From assembly GCA_021851325.1 (NCBI GenBank), contig JAJZDZ010000006.1, positions 1-64,000 on the forward strand: DNA of 64,000 nucleotides, read 5' to 3'. The notes beneath the pieces were generated by a model. That model was not told the DNA's origin. It saw only the letters and a list, made by a program, of their open reading frames with translations, and did no database searches. Below, one piece after another: positions 16,165-25,196 of the stretch (its first letter is position 1; each line of letters opens with the position of its first letter). This stretch comes from Pseudomonadota bacterium (GTDB taxonomy: Bacteria; Pseudomonadota; Alphaproteobacteria; Micropepsales; Micropepsaceae). Both the position numbers and the translations under genes were made by a program.

Positions 16165-17280
16165 TCAGGGCGCGCACAACGCCACAGCAAAGCCATCAAC
16201 GGGCACGCCGGCCTCGTTGCGCGGACTGGCCGCGAGCAGACCGGCAAGATCAAGCCCCGCATTGGCCGCAACCGTACGCAAATATTCTTCCCCATGTCGC
16301 CAGCGCCGTTTTGGCCCCAGTTCAAACCCCTGGCCTTCAGCCTTTTCAACGGTAAAGAGAAAGAAACCACCATGCTTTAGCCGACCGCGTACACCCACCA
16401 ACGTCGGCGCCAGATCCCCCAGATAGACGAGCGTATCTGCAGCCACAATGAGATCATAGGTGCGGCCGTCGGAGGTAAGAAAGGACTCAAGGTCGGCTAC
16501 TGCCAAATCGGCATAGAGACCGCGGGCCCGTGCCTTTACGATCATCTGTGGAGAAAGATCAATGCCATCAATCCTGGAGGCGATATCGGCAAAGGCGGCT
16601 GCGACAAGGCCTGTGCCACAGCCAAGATCAAGGATATCCGCTCGGCCACCTCCACTGGCAACGAACCCATACAGATCGCGCAGAATGTCCGGGGCTCGAT
16701 AGGCAAGCGATCCCAGCATGCGCTCATCGTAGTTGACGCTGAACTGATCGAAGAGATGCTGCACATATCGGGAATTGGCCCGTGGCGCCTGCAGCATGGC
16801 ATTTGCTTCGGCAATCCTCCGGTCAAGGACGTCGGCGGGTTCGTAGGCGTGCAAAGAGGAAAATTCCCTCAGCGCTCTCTCGGCTTCACCGGCTTCGAGC
16901 CAGGCGCAACCAAGCATGTACCGAGCCTCTGCGAGGTCCGGATCACTGCGCAGAGCACGCTGGAATTCGGCGATTGCCAATGGTGGCCGGCCGCACGCCA
17001 ACAGCGCCTCGCCCAAGGACAAAGAGGCAACTGCCGCTCCCGGATAGAGCTGGGCAGTATCCCTGGCCAGTGCCAGTCCCTGCTCACGCTGGCCAGCTCC
17101 CAGAAACCCTCGCGTCAAGAGGGTGCGTACCAGCAGACCACCCCGTCCCGCCTGCAAAAGCGGGGAGAGCAGCTCGATCACCTCACCAAAGCGCCCCTCT
17201 TCGAGAAGCACCTCACCCCGAAACAGTGGATCTTGGTCAGCCTGCAAGCGTACATTTGCCATTGTTAAGAACGACGACAT
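16165..17280 (-). CDS. TPR-containing class I SAM methyltransferase
   Basis: A 371-residue fusion. Residues about 15-160 are tetratricopeptide-like helical repeats, for example ALLACGRPPLAIAEFQRAL. Residues about 170-371 form a Rossmann methyltransferase with SAM motif I ILDLGCGTG at 216-224, IDGIDLSPQMI and DLIVAADTLVYLGDL. The linker YVQHLFDQFSVNYDERML is typical of TPR-linked methyltransferases. The substrate is unknown; a protein partner captured by the TPR is likely. AAGGA lies five bases before ATG 17280. The first 44 bases overlap the end of the hydratase gene. Confidence 0.85.
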   Translation of the reverse strand: MSSFLTMANVRLQADQDPLFRGEVLLEEGRFGEVIELLSPLLQAGRGGLLVRTLLTRGFLGAGQREQGLALARDTAQLYPGAAVASLSLGEALLACGRPPLAIAEFQRALRSDPDLAEARYMLGCAWLEAGEAERALREFSSLHAYEPADVLDRRIAEANAMLQAPRANSRYVQHLFDQFSVNYDERMLGSLAYRAPDILRDLYGFVASGGGRADILDLGCGTGLVAAAFADIASRIDGIDLSPQMIVKARARGLYADLAVADLESFLTSDGRTYDLIVAADTLVYLGDLAPTLVGVRGRLKHGGFFLFTVEKAEGQGFELGPKRRWRHGEEYLRTVAANAGLDLAGLLAASPRNEAGVPVDGFAVALCAP

Positions 17281-18094
17281 CGCGTTCCTTGACCTTTGCC
17301 CGGAAAGATATCACCGCACCATCACGCCACATTTCGGTAACGATGGTTTCGCCTGGAAACACCGGAGACGAGAAGCGCACGTCAAATCCAGTGATGCTGG
17401 CGGCATCATAGTTGCACATGGCCGTGAGTACCGACCGGCAAGCAGTACCGTAGGTACAGAGGCCATGCAGGATAGGACGGGGAAATCCGGCCATCTTGGC
17501 GACCTGCGGATCACGATGGAGCGGATTGCGATCACCCGAGAGTGCATAGAGCAAAGCCTGATCGGGCCGGGTGTCGCAGATATGAACCGCGTCAGGTGCA
17601 CGCTCAGGAAGCATATGGGGTGCGGGAGCGCCATCTTTTGGTCCGCCAAAGCCGCCATCACCGCGCGCAAACGTTGTCGACATGAGCGTGCACAGAAGCT
17701 CGCCGCCCTGTGCCTGCCGGATGGTGCGTTCGGTCACGAGGATCGCGCCCTTGCCTTCGCCCTTGTCCCATATGCCAACAACACGCTCATCCATCACCAC
17801 ATCGGCTGCGCTCGGGAGTGGCTTATGAAGCCTCAACCTCTGCTCGCCGTGGACCACCATCAGGTAATTGATCCCTGACTTGCTCATTACCCCGCTCGCG
17901 CCCCAGCCAATCACGGTCGCCATGGTGGGGACCGCGACCAAGCCGTTCTCGTACACGAACGGAAGTTCGGCACTGCTCAAGGGATCACGGCCAAAGCCAA
18001 TTCCCAAGGCGTAGAGCATGGTCTCACGATCACCATAGGATGCCTTCAAACCCTGAACCCTGGTTTGCATCAGTTCGTCATAATTGATTGCCAT
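17237..18094 (-). CDS. Double-hotdog MaoC-like enoyl-CoA hydratase 2
   Basis: A 285-residue protein resembling the hydratase 2 domain of peroxisomal multifunctional enzyme. The N-terminal hotdog carries substrate-cavity motifs (PFVYENGLVAVPTMATVIGW). The C-terminal hotdog has LLYALSGDRNPLHRDP, with D188 and H193 catalytic, and PILHGLCTYGTACR. It hydrates 2-enoyl-CoA to the (R)-3-hydroxy product, including bulky substrates. ATG 18094 is preferred over the upstream in-frame start because GGAG sits just before it. Its stop lies 44 bases inside the downstream methyltransferase gene. Confidence 0.9.
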   Translation of the reverse strand: MAINYDELMQTRVQGLKASYGDRETMLYALGIGFGRDPLSSAELPFVYENGLVAVPTMATVIGWGASGVMSKSGINYLMVVHGEQRLRLHKPLPSAADVVMDERVVGIWDKGEGKGAILVTERTIRQAQGGELLCTLMSTTFARGDGGFGGPKDGAPAPHMLPERAPDAVHICDTRPDQALLYALSGDRNPLHRDPQVAKMAGFPRPILHGLCTYGTACRSVLTAMCNYDAASITGFDVRFSSPVFPGETIVTEMWRDGAVISFRAKVKERDVVVLNNGKCTLAG

Positions 18095-18157
18095 AAGGAC
18101 GCTCCCAACCATCGGCTTGGTCCCAGGCCTTTAGCCTGGGACCCCAATAAAGCCTGC

Positions 18158-19912
18158 TCAATAGCCCGCAGCAAGTCCCGCCCGGCGACGGGCATCATTG
18201 GCGCCCTCGAGCATTCCTGTGCGTGGCGATCTCAGGATCGCTTCATCGGCTCCCATCGAGGGCACGATGCGGAAGTGATAACCCATTTTCCTGAGTGCGA
18301 CACGGCTGGACGCCGTCAAATAGCCAGGCTCGACATAGACCACATCCGGAAGCCACTGCTGATGCACCCGCGGCGCATCGACAGCCTGCTTCATATTCAT
18401 GTGGAAGTCGACCACATTGAGAATGCTTTCCAATACGATCGATATGATGGTCGAGCCACCAGGGCTGCCCGTGACCATGAACAGATGACCGTGGCGCAAA
18501 ACGATGGTCGGTGTCATCGAACTCAGGGGCCGCTTGCCTGGTTCAATTTCATTGACCTTACCCTGTACCAGGCCATAACCGTTGGGGAAGCCGGGCTTGG
18601 AGGTGAAATCATCCATTTCGTCGTTGAGAAAAAATCCGGTATTCCCTGCGATTTTGCTGTTTCCAAAGAGAAAATTCAGTGTGTAGGTCGTGGACACAGC
18701 ATTGCCTTTGGCGTCCACCACCGAAAATTGCGTGGTATCAGTTCCCTCCTGGGCACCGCCCGCACCCTTGATCTCTGATGACGGCGTTGCGGCATCGGCT
18801 TTAATGCTGGCCCTCAGCCTGGCAGCATGCGCAGGTGAAATGAGCCTTGCTACCGGATTGTGCACAAAGGCCGGGTCTCCAAGCTGGGAATTACGATCGG
18901 CAAAGGCTCTTCGCTCAGCTTCGACCAGGTAATGCGTCGCCTTTACGGAGGCATAACCCCATTTGGCAAACGGATAGGGTTTGATGATCTGAAGAATTTC
19001 GCACATCGTTGTCCCGCCCGAACTCGGTGGAGGCGCGGACTCGATCGTGTACCCTCGGTATTCGCAGCTGACAGGCTTTTCCCAGTTCACCGTGTAGTCG
19101 GCAAAATCTCGCAGACTGAGGATGCCACCGTGCTTTTTACTGGAAGCTACAATCGCATGTGCAATCGGACCGGTATAATAGACGGCATCACCCTCTTTGG
19201 CGATCAGCTCGAGGGTGTGGGCTAGCTGCGGCTGCTTGAGAACCTCACCAACCTTGTAAGGTTTGCCGTGGTTCAGGAAGATCGCCGCCACGTTCGGCTC
19301 CCTGGCAAACTCCGCGCTGTGGCTGTCGAGGCGCTTTACATCTGCCGACACAAGAACAAAGCCATCCTTCGCCAGGCGGATCGCTGGTGCCATCACTTCC
19401 GCCCTGCTCATCGTGCCATAGCGCGCGAGGGCTTCATTCAGGCCCATTACGGTACCCGGCACGCCGATCGAGAGCCAGGACTTGGTGCTGAGACCGGGGA
19501 TCACATTGCCATGTCCGTCCTGATACATTGTAGGCGTAGCTTTGAGCGGAGCCTTCTCACGAAAATCCAAAAACAGGTTACGGCCATTGGCGAGGTGTAT
19601 CGTCATAAAGCCCCCGCCACCAATATTGCCGCAGCACGGATCAACGACTGCAAGGGCATAGCCTACGGCCACGGCCGCATCGATCGCGTTGCCTCCCTTC
19701 TTCAGGATTTCCAGCCCTGCCTCCGTGGCGTAATGCTGGGCCGTCACCACCATCGCGTGCGGCGCAACAACTGGCCGGTCCGCGGCCAGCGCGGTGCGTG
19801 AGGTGATCGCTCCAACCTGGTCGAAGACACTCGCCTGACCGGCATTCGCAACTGGTGGCAGGGCGGCCACGGCCAGGAGGCCGGCACTCAACAACACGGC
19901 AATTCGGGACAT
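18158..19912 (-). CDS. ggt: Gamma-glutamyltransferase (gamma-glutamyltranspeptidase)
   Basis: A 584-residue N-terminal nucleophile hydrolase precursor. MSRIAVLLSAGLLAVAALPP begins a signal peptide. The large subunit shows GGNAIDAAVAVGYAL and the gamma-glutamyl carboxylate arginine in FLDFREKAP. The autocleavage site is TTQFSVVDAKGNAVSTTYTL with the nucleophilic threonine at about residue 393. PLSSMTPTIV and GSPGGSTI complete the pocket. It hydrolyses or transfers the gamma-glutamyl group of glutathione in the periplasm. The reading frame extends four codons upstream to a TTG, but ATG 19912 gives the cleaner signal peptide. It is divergent from an ArsR gene. Confidence 0.97.
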   Translation of the reverse strand: MSRIAVLLSAGLLAVAALPPVANAGQASVFDQVGAITSRTALAADRPVVAPHAMVVTAQHYATEAGLEILKKGGNAIDAAVAVGYALAVVDPCCGNIGGGGFMTIHLANGRNLFLDFREKAPLKATPTMYQDGHGNVIPGLSTKSWLSIGVPGTVMGLNEALARYGTMSRAEVMAPAIRLAKDGFVLVSADVKRLDSHSAEFAREPNVAAIFLNHGKPYKVGEVLKQPQLAHTLELIAKEGDAVYYTGPIAHAIVASSKKHGGILSLRDFADYTVNWEKPVSCEYRGYTIESAPPPSSGGTTMCEILQIIKPYPFAKWGYASVKATHYLVEAERRAFADRNSQLGDPAFVHNPVARLISPAHAARLRASIKADAATPSSEIKGAGGAQEGTDTTQFSVVDAKGNAVSTTYTLNFLFGNSKIAGNTGFFLNDEMDDFTSKPGFPNGYGLVQGKVNEIEPGKRPLSSMTPTIVLRHGHLFMVTGSPGGSTIISIVLESILNVVDFHMNMKQAVDAPRVHQQWLPDVVYVEPGYLTASSRVALRKMGYHFRIVPSMGADEAILRSPRTGMLEGANDARRRAGLAAGY

Positions 19913-20016
19913 GGTGACTCGCAAGTAGGACTTCTGGCGCGACGCTAGCTCAGACTGCAGCGGCCGGCAGCTCTAAATTTCTTGATCATTCAGTTAGCTT
20001 ATACTTACGGTAGGTT

Positions 20017-20352
20017 ATGGCTAACGAATTCAATTCCGCCGTCAAGGCCCTCAGTGCCCTCGCCGATCCGACCCGGCGAACGATATTCGAGCGACTGACG
20101 CAGGCACCAGCGGCTGTGGGAGAACTGGCCCGCGGTCTTCCGGTGAGTCGACCGGCGGTATCGCAGCATCTTCGGATCTTGAGGGAAGCCGGTCTGGTGC
20201 AACCTTCGGTTTGCGGTACGCGCCGCATCTATGCGGTTGATCGCGCTGGCATTGCCGCCTTGTGCCAGTGGCTGGAGCAACTTGCGAACGCGGCCAGGGC
20301 GACCCCCTCCAGCGGCAGCGACTGCGCTAAGAATGAAGGGCACCGGATCTGA
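20017..20352 (+). CDS. ArsR-family (SdpR-like) transcriptional regulator
   Basis: A 111-residue winged-helix protein. LSALADPTRRTIFERLTQAP begins the ArsR domain, and VSRPAVSQHLRILREAGLV is the recognition helix with the wing after it. It lacks the CxC-type metal site of ArsR/SmtB. Members of this subgroup usually precede an SRPBCC/AHSA1 gene, but none follows here. It is 104 bp from the divergent ggt gene, so it may control ggt, itself or both. The tail after about residue 90 is variable. Confidence 0.88.
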   Translation: MANEFNSAVKALSALADPTRRTIFERLTQAPAAVGELARGLPVSRPAVSQHLRILREAGLVQPSVCGTRRIYAVDRAGIAALCQWLEQLANAARATPSSGSDCAKNEGHRI

Positions 20353-20546
20353 CATCCTCGGCCCCCGTGCGACGAGGGCCCTTCCCGGCCACGACCATGC
20401 CCCTGGGACACGAGCCTGACGTGGCGGGTGCACGGGAGGAGGACGCCCGACACGGAGCTGGCATCAGCGGCCTCCGGGTGGCAGGGCCAGATCACGGTCC
20501 AGTTTCCGGGAAATGGGCTCGGCGCTGGGATCGTCCGGGCACGATG

Positions 20547-22385
20547 CTATAGGGCAGCCAAAGGCTGCGGCAGCGAAACCGCGGGACCATCACTCCAGGC
20601 GTCAGTCAGCGGCACGCCCTGCTGCTCAATGCGCGTGCTGGCATGCGCATAGCCTTCGGCAATCGCGCGATCGAACTTCTTCCAGTCACGCAGCCCCACC
20701 TCGGCCAGCGGAGGCTCAAACAGATAGTCCGCCTGTTCGCGCACGATGCGTCGCTGAGCTTCCGAACCAACGGTGCCAGATCGCATTAGAATCGAGACGA
20801 TCGATGGGGTACCACGCATGCGTTGGCTGATCAGCCACCACCACGGCCGCTCGCCATAACGCTCGTCGGTCGCATGCAGGTCAACTTCACCCGTGACATC
20901 CGACGCAATAATCGGACCATGACGGCTTTGCGCCATGACATCAACGGGCAAATTGTTCATCACACCGCCATCGACCAGAAGATGTCCGTGCTGCGTGACC
21001 GGCGGCAAAATGCCTGGCAAGGCAACGCTGGCTCGCAGGGCCCGCCACAGCACGCCCTGGCGATGCACGTGGATGCGTCCTGTTGTGAGATCTGAGGACA
21101 CACAAAAGAAAGGCTTGGCCAGCTCTTCAATTCGAATGTCACCAAAATGTTCGCGCAGCAGATTGGAAACCTTTCGCCCGCGTACGATGGCAATCAGGGG
21201 CAACGTAAAATCAGACAAGGGGTTGGTTTCAACAAACGCGTGGCGCATGCGCGTAGCCAATTCCTCCAGGCTCCATTCCATGGCAACCCCGGCGGCAATT
21301 ATCGCGCCCATCGAGGTTCCCCCCAAATGGTCAAAAGGTACGCGCTGCTCGGCTAAAGCTTTCAGTACGCCGATGTGGGCAAAGCCACGAGCCCCGCCAC
21401 CGGCAAGAACGAGGCCGACGGCACGCCCGGAGATAAAGCGGGCCAGACGCCGAATATCGTCGGGCTGACCGAGACGAACGTGATGATGGGTCTCAAAGAG
21501 ACGGCTCTTGAGGGTAAAGTGCTCCGGCAAGCCGCGTGTGCCGCCGTTGGGGTGCAGCAGCAGCAATTCCGGCAGGCCGCCCACTCGGGTCTTGGCTGCT
21601 GGAACATCGAGCGGACGCAGCGGCAGGGGCTGATCGGCGCGCGCGAGCAGCAGTACCCGGTCGGCCTGGCGCAGACACAAATGTGTCCAAGCCCCATCGG
21701 GGGTATCACCGCGATAGAACACAATGTCGTGGTTGGCCTCAAAAGCATTTAGCTCATCGGCACTCCTGCTCGCGGCAGAAGCATCAACAACCGCTGCATT
21801 TGAACCCATTTCGGCCAATGCGGCAGCAAGGCGGGCCGCAATGTTTTCGCCCTCAAGGCCTTCCTGCAAAGGTATGATGGCAAAGGATTTCGGCCGGGCG
21901 GTGTCTCGTCCACGTTGCGTCGTATCACGCAGACGCCGAACCAGGATCCGCATCAGGTTGAGCATAACCCGGGGGTGACGCCCAATCAGGGTGTCAAAAC
22001 TCCTTGCATCAACCCGCAGCAATTCGGTATCGCGCAGGGCCACGAGTGTCGCCGAGTGGGGCTCGCCTGAAATCAGGCTCATCTCCCCTACGGTCTCGCC
22101 CGCAGGAATGTGCGCGACGAGGCGCCGGCTGCCGTCATCGTCTTCCACGAACACTCCGAGACAACCGGTTATGACGAGAAAGAGCGCTTGGTCATTATCA
22201 CCATCGCGGGCAAGTGTTACGCCTCCTGGCAGACCAAACCAGCTGGCTTCGGACAGCAACCGGCCGAGAGCAACATCGCCAACCGCATCAAGGAGCCCGA
22301 AGCGCCGCAGATGCTCGCGAAGTTCGTCAGGATAGCCGCCATCACGGGCGGTACGCAGTGAGGTGAGTATGGCCATTGCATTCAT
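20547..22385 (-). CDS. Patatin-like phospholipase with cyclic-nucleotide-binding domain
   Basis: A 612-residue NTE-type protein. Residues about 25-155 are a cNMP-binding fold (ETVGEMSLISGEPHSATLVA). Residues about 165-310 are a linker seen in this family. Residues about 320-520 are a patatin domain with the oxyanion loop GGGARG at 329-334, nucleophile S358 in GTSMG, and D472 in LVDGGVMNN. It should hydrolyse phospholipid acyl esters at the inner membrane, perhaps gated by cAMP or cGMP. Whether the nucleotide pocket is functional is not clear. It follows an SDR gene by 20 bp and ends a five-gene minus-strand run. Confidence 0.93.
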   Translation of the reverse strand: MNAMAILTSLRTARDGGYPDELREHLRRFGLLDAVGDVALGRLLSEASWFGLPGGVTLARDGDNDQALFLVITGCLGVFVEDDDGSRRLVAHIPAGETVGEMSLISGEPHSATLVALRDTELLRVDARSFDTLIGRHPRVMLNLMRILVRRLRDTTQRGRDTARPKSFAIIPLQEGLEGENIAARLAAALAEMGSNAAVVDASAASRSADELNAFEANHDIVFYRGDTPDGAWTHLCLRQADRVLLLARADQPLPLRPLDVPAAKTRVGGLPELLLLHPNGGTRGLPEHFTLKSRLFETHHHVRLGQPDDIRRLARFISGRAVGLVLAGGGARGFAHIGVLKALAEQRVPFDHLGGTSMGAIIAAGVAMEWSLEELATRMRHAFVETNPLSDFTLPLIAIVRGRKVSNLLREHFGDIRIEELAKPFFCVSSDLTTGRIHVHRQGVLWRALRASVALPGILPPVTQHGHLLVDGGVMNNLPVDVMAQSRHGPIIASDVTGEVDLHATDERYGERPWWWLISQRMRGTPSIVSILMRSGTVGSEAQRRIVREQADYLFEPPLAEVGLRDWKKFDRAIAEGYAHASTRIEQQGVPLTDAWSDGPAVSLPQPLAAL

Positions 22386-22405
22386 GATCTCACCAATTTT
22401 CTAAC

Positions 22406-23197
22406 CTACCAAGCGGTCCAGCCGCCATCCACAGGCACGGCGGCTCCCGTGACAAAACTGGATGCCGGAGAAGCCAGGAAGAGGAGCGGTCCCCTGATCT
22501 CCTCAGCCGTAGGAAGCCGGCCCAGCATGGTTCCAGCCGCCAGCCGGGCGGCAAAGGCCGGGTCCGCGGCCTGGACTTCTTCGCGTGGAAAGGGCCCGGG
22601 AACGAGCGCGTTCACGCGGATCCCGTCTGGCCCAAGCTGCGCCGCCAGATGACGTGTCAATTGCAACAGCGCCGCTTTGGCTGGACCGTAATGGGCCGGG
22701 CTGACGGCCCTTGGCTCGCTGTAGAGCGATGGATGGGGGGCGACCATCCCGTACATGGAGGCCACATTGACCACTGCAGCGTCACCCTGGGCACGTACTG
22801 CCGCCCGCAGGGCCGGCAGGGCCGACCGCACCGCCTCAAACGCGCCGGTTACGGCGGTGCGATAAGTGACTTCGAACGCCTCCGGCTGGAGCACGTCAAA
22901 GGCAGCCCCCGCCATCGTGACTGCCGCGTTAACAATGATGTCGAGCCGGTCCCGGCCCGCGAAGAAAGCGCGGACCCGATCCAGGTCTCCCATATCAAAA
23001 GGGGCACATTCACTGCTGCACCCAGCAGCGTCCAATTCGCCTTTAAGAGCCAGAAGTGCAGCCGGACCGCGGCCATTGAGTATGACATGGGCTCCGGCCT
23101 CGGCCAGAGCTATGGCCATGGACCGACCCAAATGACGAGCCGCCCCAGATACGAAAGCAATCCGCCCATCCAGGCGAAAAGGGTCGCAACCGGTCAT
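22406..23197 (-). CDS. SDR-family oxidoreductase
   Basis: A 263-residue short-chain dehydrogenase. The cofactor motif is diverged, FVSGAARHLGRSMAIALAEA, followed by VNAAVTMAG (usual NNAG). The catalytic set is S in VNVASMYG and Y/K in HYGPAKAALLQL, and PVDGGWTAW is the usual C-terminus. NAD(P) dependence is expected; the substrate is unknown. ATG 23197 is chosen because it gives an ATGA overlap with the aldo-keto reductase stop. The patatin gene follows 20 bp later. Confidence 0.88.
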   Translation of the reverse strand: MTGCDPFRLDGRIAFVSGAARHLGRSMAIALAEAGAHVILNGRGPAALLALKGELDAAGCSSECAPFDMGDLDRVRAFFAGRDRLDIIVNAAVTMAGAAFDVLQPEAFEVTYRTAVTGAFEAVRSALPALRAAVRAQGDAAVVNVASMYGMVAPHPSLYSEPRAVSPAHYGPAKAALLQLTRHLAAQLGPDGIRVNALVPGPFPREEVQAADPAFAARLAAGTMLGRLPTAEEIRGPLLFLASPASSFVTGAAVPVDGGWTAW

Positions 23198-24114
23198 GCG
23201 CGCGCTGGCCATAAGGCGGGATTGAGCAGCGCTTCGGGCACGTGCGGGCACCGGACCTCGACCTGCCTGCACTCCCGCGGCGACAGCGGCGGACGCAGAA
23301 ATAACTCCACGTTGGTCTGAAGTTGATGTTCGGTTTCCATACCGACAACAACACCATCAACCCATTCCTGCCCCCGTGCATACGCCAGACACAAATCAGC
23401 AGGGCTGCTGCGTCCAAAGTCCGCGACCAGGGTGTCGATGTGAGCGATCAGTGTGGTGGCACTGATCCCATTCAGCCGCGGCCAGACAGACGGGTCTTGA
23501 GCCGCCAGAATTCCCTGAAGGAAAACACTGCGTACATGGATCGTAACGCACGGCCGAGAGGCGATGGCCGCGATCACCCCATCCTGACGCCAGCGCCAAT
23601 CGAGCAGATTGAAGGGCATCTGAATATGCTGCACGTCCGGACACGCCAATGCCTCCAGCGCTTCTTGAGGGGTCTGTACCGATACCCCGAGCGCCAAAAT
23701 GGATCCGTCCTCAAGGCGTTCGATCAAACGCTCCCAGATCGCTCCGCCATGTGAGGTGCGGTGGGCCGCGCGATGGAGCATCAGGCAATCAAGCCGGTCC
23801 AGCCGCAAGGCCCGAAGGGAATGTTCAATACTGGCATCAACCGCAGCGCGAATGCTCTCGCGCCCAGCGTCCTCGCTCACCTTCGTCAGGGGGGAGAGCT
23901 TCGTCACCATGCGCACGGGACGCGCGGACAGGGCCTCACCCAGCCGTTCCTCGCTGTCACCATAGGCCCGCGCTGTATCAAAGGTGGAAATACCATGGTC
24001 AACCGCGCGGTTGACCAGACGCAGGGCCGCCGCACGTGATGGCTGCCCTGTGCGATTCGCGGCCCCGTATGGCAAACCCAGCTGTACGGCCCCGAGGACC
24101 AGTTCCGCCGGCAT
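23194..24114 (-). CDS. Aldo/keto reductase
   Basis: A 306-residue TIM-barrel aldo-keto reductase. The start LVLGAVQLGLPYGAANRTGQ contains the family's first strand. FDTARAYGDSEERLG carries the catalytic D and Y, MVTKLSPL has the lysine, and LDCLMLHRAAH has the histidine. The LGxxQLGLPYG pattern resembles the subgroup that sits in surface-sugar pathways, but the neighbours here are lipid genes, so the substrate is open. Start 24114 has GGGAGAGG just upstream. Confidence 0.9.
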   Translation of the reverse strand: MPAELVLGAVQLGLPYGAANRTGQPSRAAALRLVNRAVDHGISTFDTARAYGDSEERLGEALSARPVRMVTKLSPLTKVSEDAGRESIRAAVDASIEHSLRALRLDRLDCLMLHRAAHRTSHGGAIWERLIERLEDGSILALGVSVQTPQEALEALACPDVQHIQMPFNLLDWRWRQDGVIAAIASRPCVTIHVRSVFLQGILAAQDPSVWPRLNGISATTLIAHIDTLVADFGRSSPADLCLAYARGQEWVDGVVVGMETEHQLQTNVELFLRPPLSPRECRQVEVRCPHVPEALLNPALWPARA

Positions 24115-24186
24115 CTTGTGCCTCTCCCTGTGGCCAGAGGGATTTTGTGCCATTAAAGTAAAGGAGCGGTTAGCGGTCGCACTGGT

Positions 24187-24597
24187 TCAATGCTCGCCGA
24201 GCAGCTTCCACACGCTCTGTGCGGTAAATACTAGCTCGCCTTTTACCGTATAGTCGCCGCGGGCAAAAACCAGGGTTCGCGTTTTTCGTGTAATTTGTGG
24301 CGCAACTTCAACTATATCACCAACCTCTACCGCTCTAAGAAACTGGGTCTGCATGTTTGTTGTGGCTACTGCGGCCCGGCCAGTGGCATCCCATACCGCC
24401 TGGCCAAGCGACAGATCCGCAAAGGTCATCAGCGCTCCACCGTGAATGCGCCCACCCATGTTGACATGGCGTGCATCGACTGGGAGGGCGTAGCGTCTGG
24501 CCAACCCCTCACCGCTCTCATAGACCGGACCGATAAAGATTTCGAAGGGGTCGACAAGCTCGGTCTGCCGGTAGCCGGGCGGCAGAGATATGCTCAT
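24187..24597 (-). CDS. PaaI-family hotdog thioesterase (second of a pair)
   Basis: A 136-residue single-hotdog protein with the PaaI signature VNMGGRIHGGALMTFADLSL, where HGGxxxxxxD carries the catalytic acid. It hydrolyses acyl- or aryl-CoA thioesters, usually as a tetramer. Its ATG forms an ATGA overlap with the stop of the paralogous thioesterase upstream. The aldo-keto reductase gene starts about 70 bp downstream on the same strand. Substrate range cannot be predicted. Confidence 0.9.
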   Translation of the reverse strand: MSISLPPGYRQTELVDPFEIFIGPVYESGEGLARRYALPVDARHVNMGGRIHGGALMTFADLSLGQAVWDATGRAAVATTNMQTQFLRAVEVGDIVEVAPQITRKTRTLVFARGDYTVKGELVFTAQSVWKLLGEH

Positions 24598-25019
24598 GCT
24601 GCCTCCGACACCTTCCAAAGGCCATTGGCCACGGCGAGCATGCGCTCGGAGGTAAAGATTTCAGCGGCTAGAAACAGCATAGTACGCGTCCTGCGGCTGA
24701 TGCGTACCCGTGACTGGATGACCTCACCAAGACGCCCGGGCCCGACAAAATCCGTCGCCAGAGAGACCGTTGCCGTGCGTTTGGCTCCAGTGACAAGACG
24801 CGTAGTCCGGCTCATCGATACGTCGATAAAGCTCATCAGCATGCCGCCATGTACGGTGCCGCTTGCATTCATATGGTGCGGAGCAGCAATGAAGCAGAAT
24901 CGCTTCACGCTACCATCTTCCTCGTCCGGAAGGCGGTATAGCGGGCCGATATAGGCATTAAATCCACCCGTGGACGCTAATTCGGCGCCCTCGGGCAAGG
25001 TACCAGAGGAATCAATCAT
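24594..25019 (-). CDS. PaaI-family hotdog thioesterase (first of a pair)
   Basis: A 141-residue hotdog thioesterase with HMNASGTVHGGMLMSFIDVS as its active-site helix. It shares layout with the adjacent downstream gene (IGPLYRLPDEEDGSVKRFCF versus IGPVYESGEGLARRYALPV), so the two look like an old tandem duplication. They may form a hetero-oligomer or handle different chain lengths. It is divergent from the exported TPR protein. Confidence 0.9.
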   Translation of the reverse strand: MIDSSGTLPEGAELASTGGFNAYIGPLYRLPDEEDGSVKRFCFIAAPHHMNASGTVHGGMLMSFIDVSMSRTTRLVTGAKRTATVSLATDFVGPGRLGEVIQSRVRISRRTRTMLFLAAEIFTSERMLAVANGLWKVSEAA

Positions 25020-25196
25020 GCCAGCAACTGGAATTTCTGCTCAGAGCCTGATAGGCGGTTTTCCCAGGCCGCGCAACGGAGGGCCCACGGGCGGCCGGGG
25101 GCATGGTATGTCTGCCTCCCATTGGCCACATTTGCCGGGCCGGATAGGTTCGCATGCGCTGCCGGCACTGCCGGCGCGTCAAGAAGAGGAATACCC

